Shown here piece by piece: positions 56,104-64,000 of a stretch of DNA of 64,000 nt. Made by a program: the position numbers and the translations under genes. Source of the stretch: Dentipellis sp. KUC8613 (Eukaryota; Basidiomycota; Agaricomycetes; Russulales; Hericiaceae); assembly GCA_002286715.1 (NCBI GenBank), contig NSJX01000001.1:1409925-1473924 (forward strand), read 5' to 3'. Within the stretch, counting starts at the first letter, position 1; every line of letters starts with the position of its first letter. The notes beneath the pieces are model-generated. The model ran no database searches and was not told the DNA's origin. It worked only from the letters and a program-made list of their open reading frames with translations.

Positions 56104-58356
56104 ATGGAGGTAATCTCAAGTCCGGCCGCCTCGCGTCCAGCGCGTTCACGCAAGAAACCTCGTTGCCGCACTTGCTTGCAGACAGTCGAGGGACACAAGC
56201 TTCACAATGGACGTCGCGTCTGTCCCCAGAAAGCGACGCCACGCACAAACCCTTATCCCCGCCCCCGACTATCGCCAGCCCCAAGCGCCTCTGGCTCATC
56301 CTCTTCGGACCCTCTTCTTCTGTCCTCACCGAAGTGGAGTCCGGCTAGGTCAATTCGAGATGAGCTCAGTCCGCAGGGGTGGAAGCCGGAGAAACCCGGC
56401 CAGGAGGCGTCCGCCCCGAATAGGTCTGCTACTCCGGAGATGACAGCCTTAGAGAGGATGCTCCTTGACAGACTCAAGACCCCCGATGGATTCGGTTCTG
56501 ACACCTCAGACTCAGACTCAGACTCAGGCAAAGCAAGAACGCGCCCAGCCTCGTCTCACCCTCGAATCACCGTTCCTCGCCCAGCGAAATCTCCATCTAC
56601 CTCCGTTTCCGGCCTCAGCAACGATGCTGCTCGTAAAGACAACACCTTGCGCACCCCGAATCGCAAGCTGGGCGACTCCCCTCACCGCCAGCACTTGTTC
56701 GACATGTACAACCACCTAGATTGGGTGCCTAACCATGTGCATTATAAGAACCTCCAGGCCGCAGGCATCATCTGTTACCACTTCCTTGACCCAGAACACG
56801 CCTCCAGGGTGCCGACCAACGAAGATGATCTCGCGATTCATCAGAGCATCATGCGCGGCATTGTCGTCCCGTGGCTGAAGAAGCGCAACAGCATGGAGGG
56901 CGAACAGCTGCTGAAGCGCATCTCTGTGGTGTACGACGGAGATGGCTTTGAGGCTGACCTTGGGGTTAATAGCGCGAGGTCTATCGGGGTGCGTCTCAGC
57001 GCCAGCGACATCATCGAATTTGGGGCTCGCAGCAAGAAAGATGTGCCCTGGAGAGGGAAGGGGCAGTGGTATCGGCGCAGGAAATCTAACGCGTGCCGCC
57101 GGTGGATGAACAATGGTCAGCCCACTGGAACCCCCGAAGATGATGAACAGGACCTGACACGCACGACGCCCAATGAGCTCTTTGCGCAGTGGATGAAATA
57201 CCACATGACCGCAGCGCAACGCGCTGCCAACCCTGATTGGTTCTTCACTGGCGACTACCCAGACAAGGCGACGGCGCGCAAGGCATTGCTCGCGTGGTTA
57301 GCAGAGGTGGGCGACGAGCGAGGCCTCGAGGACTTCCCCGAAGTCCTTGACTCTCCGCTGGCGAGTCCTATCGTCGGCTCCTCCCCACTCAGCCCTGTCG
57401 AGGCGCGTGGAGGGTCCGTCGACTCAGACAAACTTGAATACTTGCCACCCACCCCACCTCCCGAGCGACCTGCCTCTGGCTCATCGTCTGACTTGCCAAC
57501 ACCTCCCACGTTGTCTGCAGAGCAGCTGAAAATGTTACGGCTCGCTCTTCTCTCTATTCCACCTGATTCGAGGGGCTCCATGTCATCTGTATCTGGGCTG
57601 CTCGGAGTCTCTACAAGTGCACCTCACATCAGTGCGCCGCGACCGTCCCCAGCCACGGATATGGAACACATTCAACGCGCTCCCTTAACGCCCGCAGAAA
57701 GTCCTACCAAAGCTCCGAGCCCCATGCCTGAAGTATTCTTCACCCCACCGCTGATCCCACAAGAGCTTGACGACGACGACACCGTCATGCAGGACGCCGA
57801 GGATATCCAGCCGGCCACGCCTACTGGTGTAGCGCCAACACCCGCGCCAGAATCAGCGCCAACTGAGACGCTGCCAGAACCGATGGCGGCACCAACACCA
57901 GCGCCGGCACCAGTTCCAGGATTCGAAGCCTACCCCACTCTGCTCACCCTGCTACCTGCCCTCCCCGGCCTCTCGCTCTCCAAGGACACCCAGCCGCCGT
58001 GGTGCCTCTATGTGCACCCCACCACGGCCTCCCAGCTCAACAGCGCCACGGCCGAAGCGCACAAGCTCGGCCTATCCACCGGGGTCCTGTTCCACCCCTC
58101 CTCCCCCGACTCCGACCCGCTCGCGCCGTGGCTCGCGCTGAGCAACAACGCCGCGACGCTGCAGTCGTTCCTGGAAATACCGCAGCGCGCGATGCCCGGC
58201 GCGTACGTTGCGCGCATTGGGCCGCATGGGCCGTGTAGGTGCGAGATGCATGGCGGGTTTGGAGATCCGTATGATGAGGGCCCGGGGCTGATGGGCACGC
58301 TCGCGGCGGGCGCGGCAGGCGGGCTTGCGATGTGGTTTGGGCTGTCGCGGCCGTGA
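56104..58356 (+). CDS. Orphan protein B, intronless, with an N-terminal Cys/His knuckle
   Basis: A single-exon frame of 750 aa. Residues 21-40 hold a possible zinc knuckle, CRTC then GHKLHNGRRVC (Cys21, Cys24, His31 or His34, Cys40), in a basic context (SRKKPR). A folded-looking middle block at about 200-415 follows: HLFDMYNHLDWVPNHVHYKN, SIMRGIVVPWLKKRN, KGQWYRRRKSNACRRWMNN and LFAQWMKYHMTAAQRAANP. Then comes a Ser/Pro/Ala-rich linker with an Ala-Pro repeat near 580-605. The final 145 residues (PPWCLYVHPTTASQLNSA.., GPHGPCRCEMHGG) end in GAAGGLAMWFGLSRP. The family is not recognised. The knuckle and basic patches hint at nucleic-acid binding, which is inference only. Confidence 0.75.
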   Translation: MEVISSPAASRPARSRKKPRCRTCLQTVEGHKLHNGRRVCPQKATPRTNPYPRPRLSPAPSASGSSSSDPLLLSSPKWSPARSIRDELSPQGWKPEKPGQEASAPNRSATPEMTALERMLLDRLKTPDGFGSDTSDSDSDSGKARTRPASSHPRITVPRPAKSPSTSVSGLSNDAARKDNTLRTPNRKLGDSPHRQHLFDMYNHLDWVPNHVHYKNLQAAGIICYHFLDPEHASRVPTNEDDLAIHQSIMRGIVVPWLKKRNSMEGEQLLKRISVVYDGDGFEADLGVNSARSIGVRLSASDIIEFGARSKKDVPWRGKGQWYRRRKSNACRRWMNNGQPTGTPEDDEQDLTRTTPNELFAQWMKYHMTAAQRAANPDWFFTGDYPDKATARKALLAWLAEVGDERGLEDFPEVLDSPLASPIVGSSPLSPVEARGGSVDSDKLEYLPPTPPPERPASGSSSDLPTPPTLSAEQLKMLRLALLSIPPDSRGSMSSVSGLLGVSTSAPHISAPRPSPATDMEHIQRAPLTPAESPTKAPSPMPEVFFTPPLIPQELDDDDTVMQDAEDIQPATPTGVAPTPAPESAPTETLPEPMAAPTPAPAPVPGFEAYPTLLTLLPALPGLSLSKDTQPPWCLYVHPTTASQLNSATAEAHKLGLSTGVLFHPSSPDSDPLAPWLALSNNAATLQSFLEIPQRAMPGAYVARIGPHGPCRCEMHGGFGDPYDEGPGLMGTLAAGAAGGLAMWFGLSRP
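56506..56528. repeat. Short tandem repeat inside orphan gene B
   Basis: Four units of a CAGACT-type hexamer encode an Asp-Ser run (SDSDSDSG). It is in frame, so length changes would only alter the run. Confidence 0.7.
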
Positions 58357-59075
58357 AGAGAAGAGAAGAATAAAGAGAAAGACTGTATTATTTGGACATC
58401 GGTAGTTTCTTGCTTTCTTGGTTTCGCTCTACATATGCCCTATGCGCGACCCGATGTATGCCTTATGCCCACCCATGCCAATACATTTCTACTGTTTTTC
58501 TCTTGGAACTGATAAGCAGGGTTCTGGTTGGACTGATGGAATACAATATACTATTCTCTGCTACACCATGAACAGTGCGTTGTTCACGGGCCTAAAGCAC
58601 TACAGCAACGCTAAATAACGCTAACGGCACGGAAAGTAACGGAAAGTAAATGTCTAACTGCAAGTTAGAAATAGTGATAAGTAGGTGGCGACGGACGGAA
58701 GAAGATGGGGTATCCAGAGACTGGGCGTAACGATCGTGGGGGTCATGATGCGAGGTAGGATAATGGGTAGTGAAGATGTGGAAGGAGGGAGGGGAGGGGA
58801 GGCACAGCTGCGTGTGGTGGAGGGGAGGGGGGAAAGTCAATGAAAGGTAAGTGTTTCGAGTCAGTGTGCGTAAAAGAATAGTGGAGCGCAAACTAGCAGA
58901 CTAGCGAGACGATGTGCAATGTATTTACGATGTGTGCGATCCGAATGGATAAAAATGGGAAATGTTGGGTAGGTTGAATCGGGATCGGGATAGGGATAGG
59001 GATGGGATGGGATGGCCTGTCGTAGCAGGGATTAGCGCTAATCCACTCAAGACCAATATTAGACGTACCAATGCG
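58357..59075. other. Convergent 3' flank, low-complexity, no gene
   Basis: This 719-bp spacer is rich in GGA/GGG on the plus strand. It ends in the GGGAT repeat tract listed separately. The minus-strand open frames here are by-products of that composition. Confidence 0.45.
58980..59015. repeat. GGGATA/GGGAT simple repeat tract
   Basis: Units GGGATC, GGGATA, GGGATA, then GGGAT x3 in tandem. It is not the fungal telomere unit TTAGGG. Confidence 0.8.
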
Positions 59076-61151
59076 TCAGACTCCCCAGTCATCGACAGCA
59101 CCAAAGCCTCGCCCTCCCGCAAAACCCCAGCGAGCGATCTTAGCCTCGACCCGCTCCTCCGCAACACTGCGTTCCTTGTCCTTCGCAGGGTCAATACCAA
59201 GCCATGCCTGCCACCACGTCGGCTCCTCCTCGCTCTCCTCACCCGTCGACGTCGACAGCCCCGTGCCCGCCTTCCCACGCGATCGCGCCCTGCCCTTCCC
59301 CTTATCCTTGCCAAATCCGCGCCCGCTCGAGCCCTGCTCCCGACTATACGGCTCCGGCAGCTCTGCGAACTGGATCCTCCGCGGTGTCGACGTGCCGCTC
59401 GAGCTCACGCCGGGGATGACGACCCAGCCTCCGCTCTCAGCAGGACTGCGCGGCGTCCGGGGCGTCACGCTCCCGCTGCCGCCCTTCAGCGCAGAGTGTT
59501 TCGGTGGCGAGCGCGGCCGCGTCGAGTTGGCGTGGAGTCCCTTGGTGAATAGCCGCGAGACGCTGGCCGTTGCGTTCGACGTGCCGAGGGTTGGTGCGGG
59601 GTTGGGCGACCTGGGCAGGAACTCTTTACGTTGGCGCACGCGTTCTGTCGATCGTGAGGTGTCGCGGGAGTTGGATGGTGAAGGCTGATCGTCCAGAATC
59701 TTGCGCAGGGCTTGCATACTTTGCACGGGCTGCTCTACTGAAGAGGACGACTCGGACGACGAGCGCGAGATCAGTTCTTCTAGTGCTGGTGCCAGACGAA
59801 TTTCTGGTGTCTGGGAGAGCTGAAGCGGCGCTGGTGGCGGGGATCGGGACAAGGACTGCGAGTCAGAGAAGCCAGCAGATGTTGACGGTCGTCGAGGCGT
59901 AGATGCGCGGCGCCGTTCAGGCGACGCGCGCGGAGAACGCGCAGCACTTGTACTTGCCCGTCGAGCGCTGGTTGAGCGATTTCGTAACATCCCTGGAAAT
60001 TTTCGTGACGTTGTGGGAGATGCGGTGCTCGTCGAGGGGCGTCTGGAAAGGAACGAGGATAAGAGGGTGTATGCGGGTGTGGATGACTCGGACGCGGGCT
60101 GGTCCTTCCGTCTAGGGATAGCTAATGGCGGCGACTTTGATATCGAAGTTGTACTCGGACCGGCGCGAGGCGGCGAGAGGTCAGGTGGACGATGGCTTTC
60201 GTGTGTATTATGTGGAAGGAAGGTCGAGGACGAGGAGCGCAGACCCAGGGTTGAGGGTAAAGATATCGCAGAGGGGTCCGCGTCTGATTCTACGTAGAGC
60301 GTCATGGCCCGAGGTGCAGGCGCAACAAGCTGATCTCGTGAGGGTGGACGCGCCGATAGACGTAAATGAGGGGCATCTGGGTCAGGCAGCGTCAAGTCCG
60401 TCGTGGACGATAGTGCCGAGCAAGAGCCCCCGTGTACGGAGAGGTCATTGGAGGACCGGTGTTGAGGTCCGCGAGCGCGCATGCGGGAGTGCATGAGTGA
60501 CGAAGTAGGAAGGCTGCGACTAACCGCGTCTTTACTCTCGTCCGGCACAGCAAGTACATCATCCACACCCCTGCTAATGGAGTCAATGTCGTCCATCCAA
60601 GACTCGTGGAACGATCTGTTGGAGCTAATCCGCGAGGAAAGGCCCCGAGCGCTTGCTTCGAGAGCGTGATCGGCGGCAGTTGACGGTTCGGAGGCCAAGA
60701 ATGTCGAGAGGGACGTGTGGGTCGACATGGAGGACTGGAGGAGGGCGTTGGACATCTCCAACGCGTGAACGCTACGCTCTAGGAGGGAGTCGAGGAAAGG
60801 GTCGGTGGAAGTTGATGCAGAGGTGGATCTTCGGTGCGAGGGCCGGCGGCGGGAGGAAGTGGGGGTTCGGAAGCGGCGCTGGTGTGTCGGCGAGAGCGGC
60901 AGCGGCGAGATGTGAGACGAGGCGGACCCTACGCTCGAGTCGGTGTCCTCGTCGGCCTCGTCTGCGCTTTGGGGATAATCTGGAGGTCGATCGTACGGCA
61001 GGTCCTCGCGTTCGCGGGTGCGCTCGACAGGGGTGCTCCGCCAGGGAGGCGTTACGGATGAGTATTCGGGAAGAGTTGCAGAGGTGTCTGAGGATAGATG
61101 TGAGAGAGAAAAGCGCTTGCGATGTTTGCGACGTGGGGAGGTGGAGGCCAT
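59076..61151 (-). CDS. Serine-rich disordered protein with an ordered C-terminal block
   Basis: A single-exon frame of 691 aa, from ATG 61151 (MASTSPRRKHRKRFSLSHL) to the TGA ending at 59076. Nearly the whole protein is Ser, Pro, Arg and Thr rich with many SP/TP dipeptides, as in proteins regulated by phosphorylation. One amphipathic stretch stands out (FLDSLLERSVHALEMSNALL), and the last 45 residues look ordered and likely conserved (EEPTWWQAWLGIDPAKDK, ERVEAKIARWGFAGGRGFG). I do not recognise the family. The longer frame to 61205 begins at GTG and is not used. The PP2C gene lies 134 bp upstream on the same strand. Confidence 0.75.
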   Translation of the reverse strand: MASTSPRRKHRKRFSLSHLSSDTSATLPEYSSVTPPWRSTPVERTREREDLPYDRPPDYPQSADEADEDTDSSVGSASSHISPLPLSPTHQRRFRTPTSSRRRPSHRRSTSASTSTDPFLDSLLERSVHALEMSNALLQSSMSTHTSLSTFLASEPSTAADHALEASARGLSSRISSNRSFHESWMDDIDSISRGVDDVLAVPDESKDAVSRSLPTSSLMHSRMRARGPQHRSSNDLSVHGGSCSALSSTTDLTLPDPDAPHLRLSARPPSRDQLVAPAPRAMTLYVESDADPSAISLPSTLGLRSSSSTFLPHNTHESHRPPDLSPPRAGPSTTSISKSPPLAIPRRKDQPASESSTPAYTLLSSFLSRRPSTSTASPTTSRKFPGMLRNRSTSARRASTSAARSPRASPERRRASTPRRPSTSAGFSDSQSLSRSPPPAPLQLSQTPEIRLAPALEELISRSSSESSSSVEQPVQSMQALRKILDDQPSPSNSRDTSRSTERVRQRKEFLPRSPNPAPTLGTSNATASVSRLFTKGLHANSTRPRSPPKHSALKGGSGSVTPRTPRSPAESGGWVVIPGVSSSGTSTPRRIQFAELPEPYSREQGSSGRGFGKDKGKGRARSRGKAGTGLSTSTGEESEEEPTWWQAWLGIDPAKDKERSVAEERVEAKIARWGFAGGRGFGAVDDWGV

Positions 61152-61285
61152 TGCGGCAGGAGGAGTCAGACGGGGCCGCAATAGCAGGAGGTAACACCGA
61201 GGCACAGAAGGAAAGGCTCGGTTACTTGTTTGGTCTTTGTTTACGTGACTTCATCATTGCTGCTACACTCAGTCTTATACTTTAC

Positions 61286-62757
61286 TTACAGCCTCTGCAC
61301 AATCACCGTCGTGTCGTCCATCCACCGCTCGAACATCTCCACCGTCATCATCTGCGCCACTCTCTCCCGGTCGTTGCCTCCCAATCCCTCCCGCAGCAAC
61401 CGCAGCGCCGCGTTCGCCTCCTTCCGTCTATCCAGCACAGAAAACCACTCCTTCGCTGTCTTCTGCAGCTCGTTCTGATCTGCATAGTACAGGTCCGTCA
61501 GCCCATCGCTGCACATCACTAGCACGTTTTCTCCCCGCCCGAGCTCGGCATGCCGCATTTCCGCCACGTTGCTCAGATACGGCGGCGTCATGTTTCGCAC
61601 TATGAAATCGCGCACCACGGTGTGCGTCCGGAAGCCCTCTGCGCACTCCAGGAACACACGCTCTGTCCACACGCGCGGTAGGCGGTACAGGTGGTCGCCA
61701 ATTGCTGTTGCAGAACGTATCAGCGTCGCGCGTCGCGCACGCGCAGTGAAGGAGGCTCACCTCGTGTCACCGCGATGGATCCCAGCACCCTATTTCTCAA
61801 CATGCACTCTGGCTCTCCCGGGTGGGCATCCCTCACCCTTTGCTCTTCTCTGGGGTTGTTTCCGTTGTGATTCGCACTCAAGATCTCCACGCTCCATTTC
61901 TCTCCGTCCATCCGCTTTCCTAGTGCCGCCTGGCAGTCGCCCACGCTCGCCACCCATACATGCTGTGCATCAGGGTCCACGAGGGACACGAGCGCAGTCG
62001 TGCCGCGCATACTACGCACGACTACCGGTTGTTTCGCTGGGTCATTGATGATGAACTTGATTTTGGCATCGGAAAGCGGGCGAAGCTCAGCTGTGGCAGC
62101 GGCTATGGCGTGCGCGAGCGGATCCCTGGCGGATGCCGAAGGTTCAGGAAGGGGTGTGGGCGAGGCTGCGTTGAAGAGCGCGAGGAGGTCGGATAGTGCG
62201 GCGTCGTCGAATTCGGAAATGGTGCGTTGTATCAATGCACTGATTGCGTCTACGTCGATTCCTTTCTCGAGAGGATGCGTTTCCAGATATGATCCCAGTG
62301 CGGCTTGCATTCGAGGGGGCAACTTCGACACCGCGTGGTCTGCCATTTCGGGCCCGGCATGACCTAGTTTATGTCGTCTCCAATACGCCGCAACGAAAGC
62401 CTCATCAGACTCACCATCGAATAGCCCCACGAATCTCCACTTCTTCCCGTCGTCTCCAAAACCCCATTCCTGCACCGTATACCGATCCTGGCTGCTCTCT
62501 TCTTCATTACAGCATGGCTGGAACGTCACCGCATCGGTGCGCCCGTCGAGGTAGTTCGTTGCCCCCGCCATGCGCTCGAGCTCGCGACTCAGCGCTGGCT
62601 CCCGGAGGTCTCTGTACCTCCACTTGATCGTCCGCCCATACTCGTCTGACGCGCCAAAGTTCATATCGGTGGACTTGTAGACCGGCGTCGACAGCGGTTC
62701 CTCGTTGTTCACGACAAGAGGCGCTGGCGACGGGGCGGCCGGTCCAGGGGCTGACAT
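61286..62757 (-). CDS. PP2C-type (PPM) protein phosphatase
   Basis: Three exons read downward, 62415-62757, 61761-62363 and 61286-61704, give 454 aa. PPM motifs: VGLFDGHAGPEMADH (metal-binding DGH, rebuilt by removing the 51-nt intron 62364-62414), MRGTTALVSLVD, WVASVGDCQAALG, LSANHNGNNPREEQRV, NRVLGSIAVTRAIGDHLYR, VMCSDGLTD and WMDDTTVIVQRL. The pattern SANHNGNNPREEQRV with the SIAVTRAIGDH segment is closest to the pyruvate dehydrogenase phosphatase group, although no clear mitochondrial presequence is seen. It dephosphorylates Ser/Thr using two Mn/Mg ions. The first intron is a multiple of three and lacks a stop, so unspliced RNA would still be translated but without the DGH motif. Confidence 0.9.
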
Positions 62758-64000
62758 GCCGGGTTAATGCGGCACGTACACGGTGCGGATGACGGGATCA
62801 ATGAGCAGATGCTGAGAAGGCGGGCCGCGTGTGCGTCGTTCCACGTTTCTCGTGCAGCGGGCTGGCTGGCTTTATACGGATTCGATGGTGTATCCGGGGC
62901 ACGCGCTCGGCTGCGACTGGAGCGATAACAGGCCGGGGCCGTTAGCCAGAGGCGTGCGTGCGGGGGAGCAGGGCGAAGGGCGTACCATCCGGTATCTGAT
63001 GGTCTCTCTGGCACTTCGCGCAGATGGTGGCTCTAGCTCTGGGTGCTGTGGTCTCTGGTGGTGGCGGTACTGGCACAGGTCTGCTCTTTAGAAGCCCTTA
63101 GCCCAGGACATCTATTTTGAAGTCACGAGACAGACCATTAGGATCCTAGGTTCCCAATACTCACTCTGATTGTGCTTGGTTGCTCGATGGGTATATTGCG
63201 GGCCTGTGATCCAGGTATCTGGGAGATTGCACGTACGGCCGACGATTCTGGCGCTAGGCTGAGGCTGAAGTCGTTCAATGCTGGCTCTAGGAGAGGCCGG
63301 AAAAGGAAGTGCGAGCGGTGGCCATCGACAAGACGCCGTGCATGCGCAATTGCGATAATTATCGACGCTGAATCTGCTCGTGCGCTAGCAGCTCTTCGGG
63401 CGATCTGCTACGTCATTGCAGCTTCGATCGACTCCAGCAGGCTACGTAGCTTCGTCTCGCGATCTAACAAAATGGCCTGTTATTCGAAAGTCGGCCGATG
63501 TCCAGCAATCTTGCAGCTGCCGTTTGATCTGATGCTTTCTCCGGGCCTGCGTCGGATGCATCGTGCATTGATGCCATTCCAACGGAACTCTGACTCTTCC
63601 GTTCACTGTGCCTAAAATAACCTTGTACACAAGGACTATGCTTACTTTCTGTACCTCCATCAACGCTTTGAAAGCCATCTCAGAGGTCACCACATGGACG
63701 AGCTTGTACATAACAAATCCGTTGTGCACGCCATGCATCACATCGTGACTGTCCCCCAGCCCGCCCATACGCCGTAACGCGCGGGTACATCCTCGGCAAA
63801 GGCCTTTCCTCCCTGACACCAGAGACCTTCGAATTCTCCCACCGCCCTCACGGTCAGACACGCGGACATGAACGCCGGACACACCGGACCAGACATTTCA
63901 ATTATGAGGCACATCGATGTCTCCCGCTGCAGCACGCTGCACGACTCCACGACGACGACTCTAGGATACTGTAGCTGTAGGACCGCATGATTTCATAACG
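62758..64000. other. Right end of window, no supported gene
   Basis: About 1.2 kb. Frames at 63172-63615 (plus) and 63442-63882 (minus) overlap each other and show no domain. A segment on the minus strand near 63650-63740 (VMHGVHNGFVMYKLVHVV) looks mildly protein-like and could be an exon of a gene running off the edge, but this cannot be confirmed. Confidence 0.35.

Noticed and set aside
58980..59015. Interstitial telomere repeat
   Set aside because: The unit is GGGATA/GGGAT, not TTAGGG, and the tract is only about six units; treated as a simple repeat.
63172..63882. Overlapping open frames on both strands at the right edge
   Set aside because: They overlap, lack recognisable domains, and neither has supporting splice sites.
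1..64000. CRISPR array, insertion sequence, phage or operon features
   Set aside because: The spliceosomal introns, nuclear tRNA intron and eukaryotic gene content rule out a prokaryotic reading; no regular direct-repeat/spacer pattern or complete transposase was seen.

Overview
The window looks like nuclear DNA of a filamentous basidiomycete, probably an agaricomycete wood-decay fungus such as a polypore. The evidence is dense genes on both strands, coding exons broken by many GT..AG introns of mostly 45-60 nt, a nuclear intron-containing tRNA, and gene types typical of that group: a membrane-anchored aspartic protease, GPI-anchored chitin deacetylases, an F-box protein, and a 7-TM protein of unknown function. 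The species assignment is inference. I rebuilt gene models by hand from splice sites, reading frame and protein-family motifs. Every spliced model with a resolved start adds up to a whole number of codons, but none has transcript support.

Layout. 1-10 kb: the 3' tip of an unidentified gene, OST1 (oligosaccharyltransferase), a small secreted protein, a 7-TM protein, a PPR-like protein and a membrane-anchored aspartic protease. 10-15 kb: mitochondrial hydroxyacid-oxoacid transhydrogenase, HIS6 and ribosomal protein L35, all on the + strand. 16-23 kb: a class I O-methyltransferase, two unrelated SDR enzymes, tRNA-Arg(UCU) and a membrane-embedded spermidine-synthase-fold protein. 23-29.8 kb: a BTB-like protein, a GC-rich spacer carrying an inverted-motif array, a 2OG-Fe(II) oxygenase and an acidic RING protein. 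30-34 kb: an AlaX/AARSD1-type tRNA editing protein divergent from an MFS anion:cation symporter. 35-42 kb: two paralogous chitin deacetylases flanking an F-box gene. 44-54 kb: a GCK/STE20 kinase, a TB2/DP1/HVA22 membrane-shaping protein divergent from BUD31, then a KHA1-type K+/H+ antiporter. 54-63 kb: three intronless genes for largely disordered proteins (two of which appear to share a C-terminal module) and a PP2C phosphatase. The last 1.2 kb has no supported gene.

Most genes are unlinked housekeeping or secretory-pathway functions, with no operon-like or secondary-metabolite logic. The functional links visible are cell-wall modification (chitin deacetylases, secretory protease, OST1) and shared divergent promoters (20.7/21.0, 31.6/32.4 and 49.5/49.8 kb). 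The least explained parts are the orphan gene pair at 54.4-58.4 kb and the motif array at 26.3-27.0 kb.
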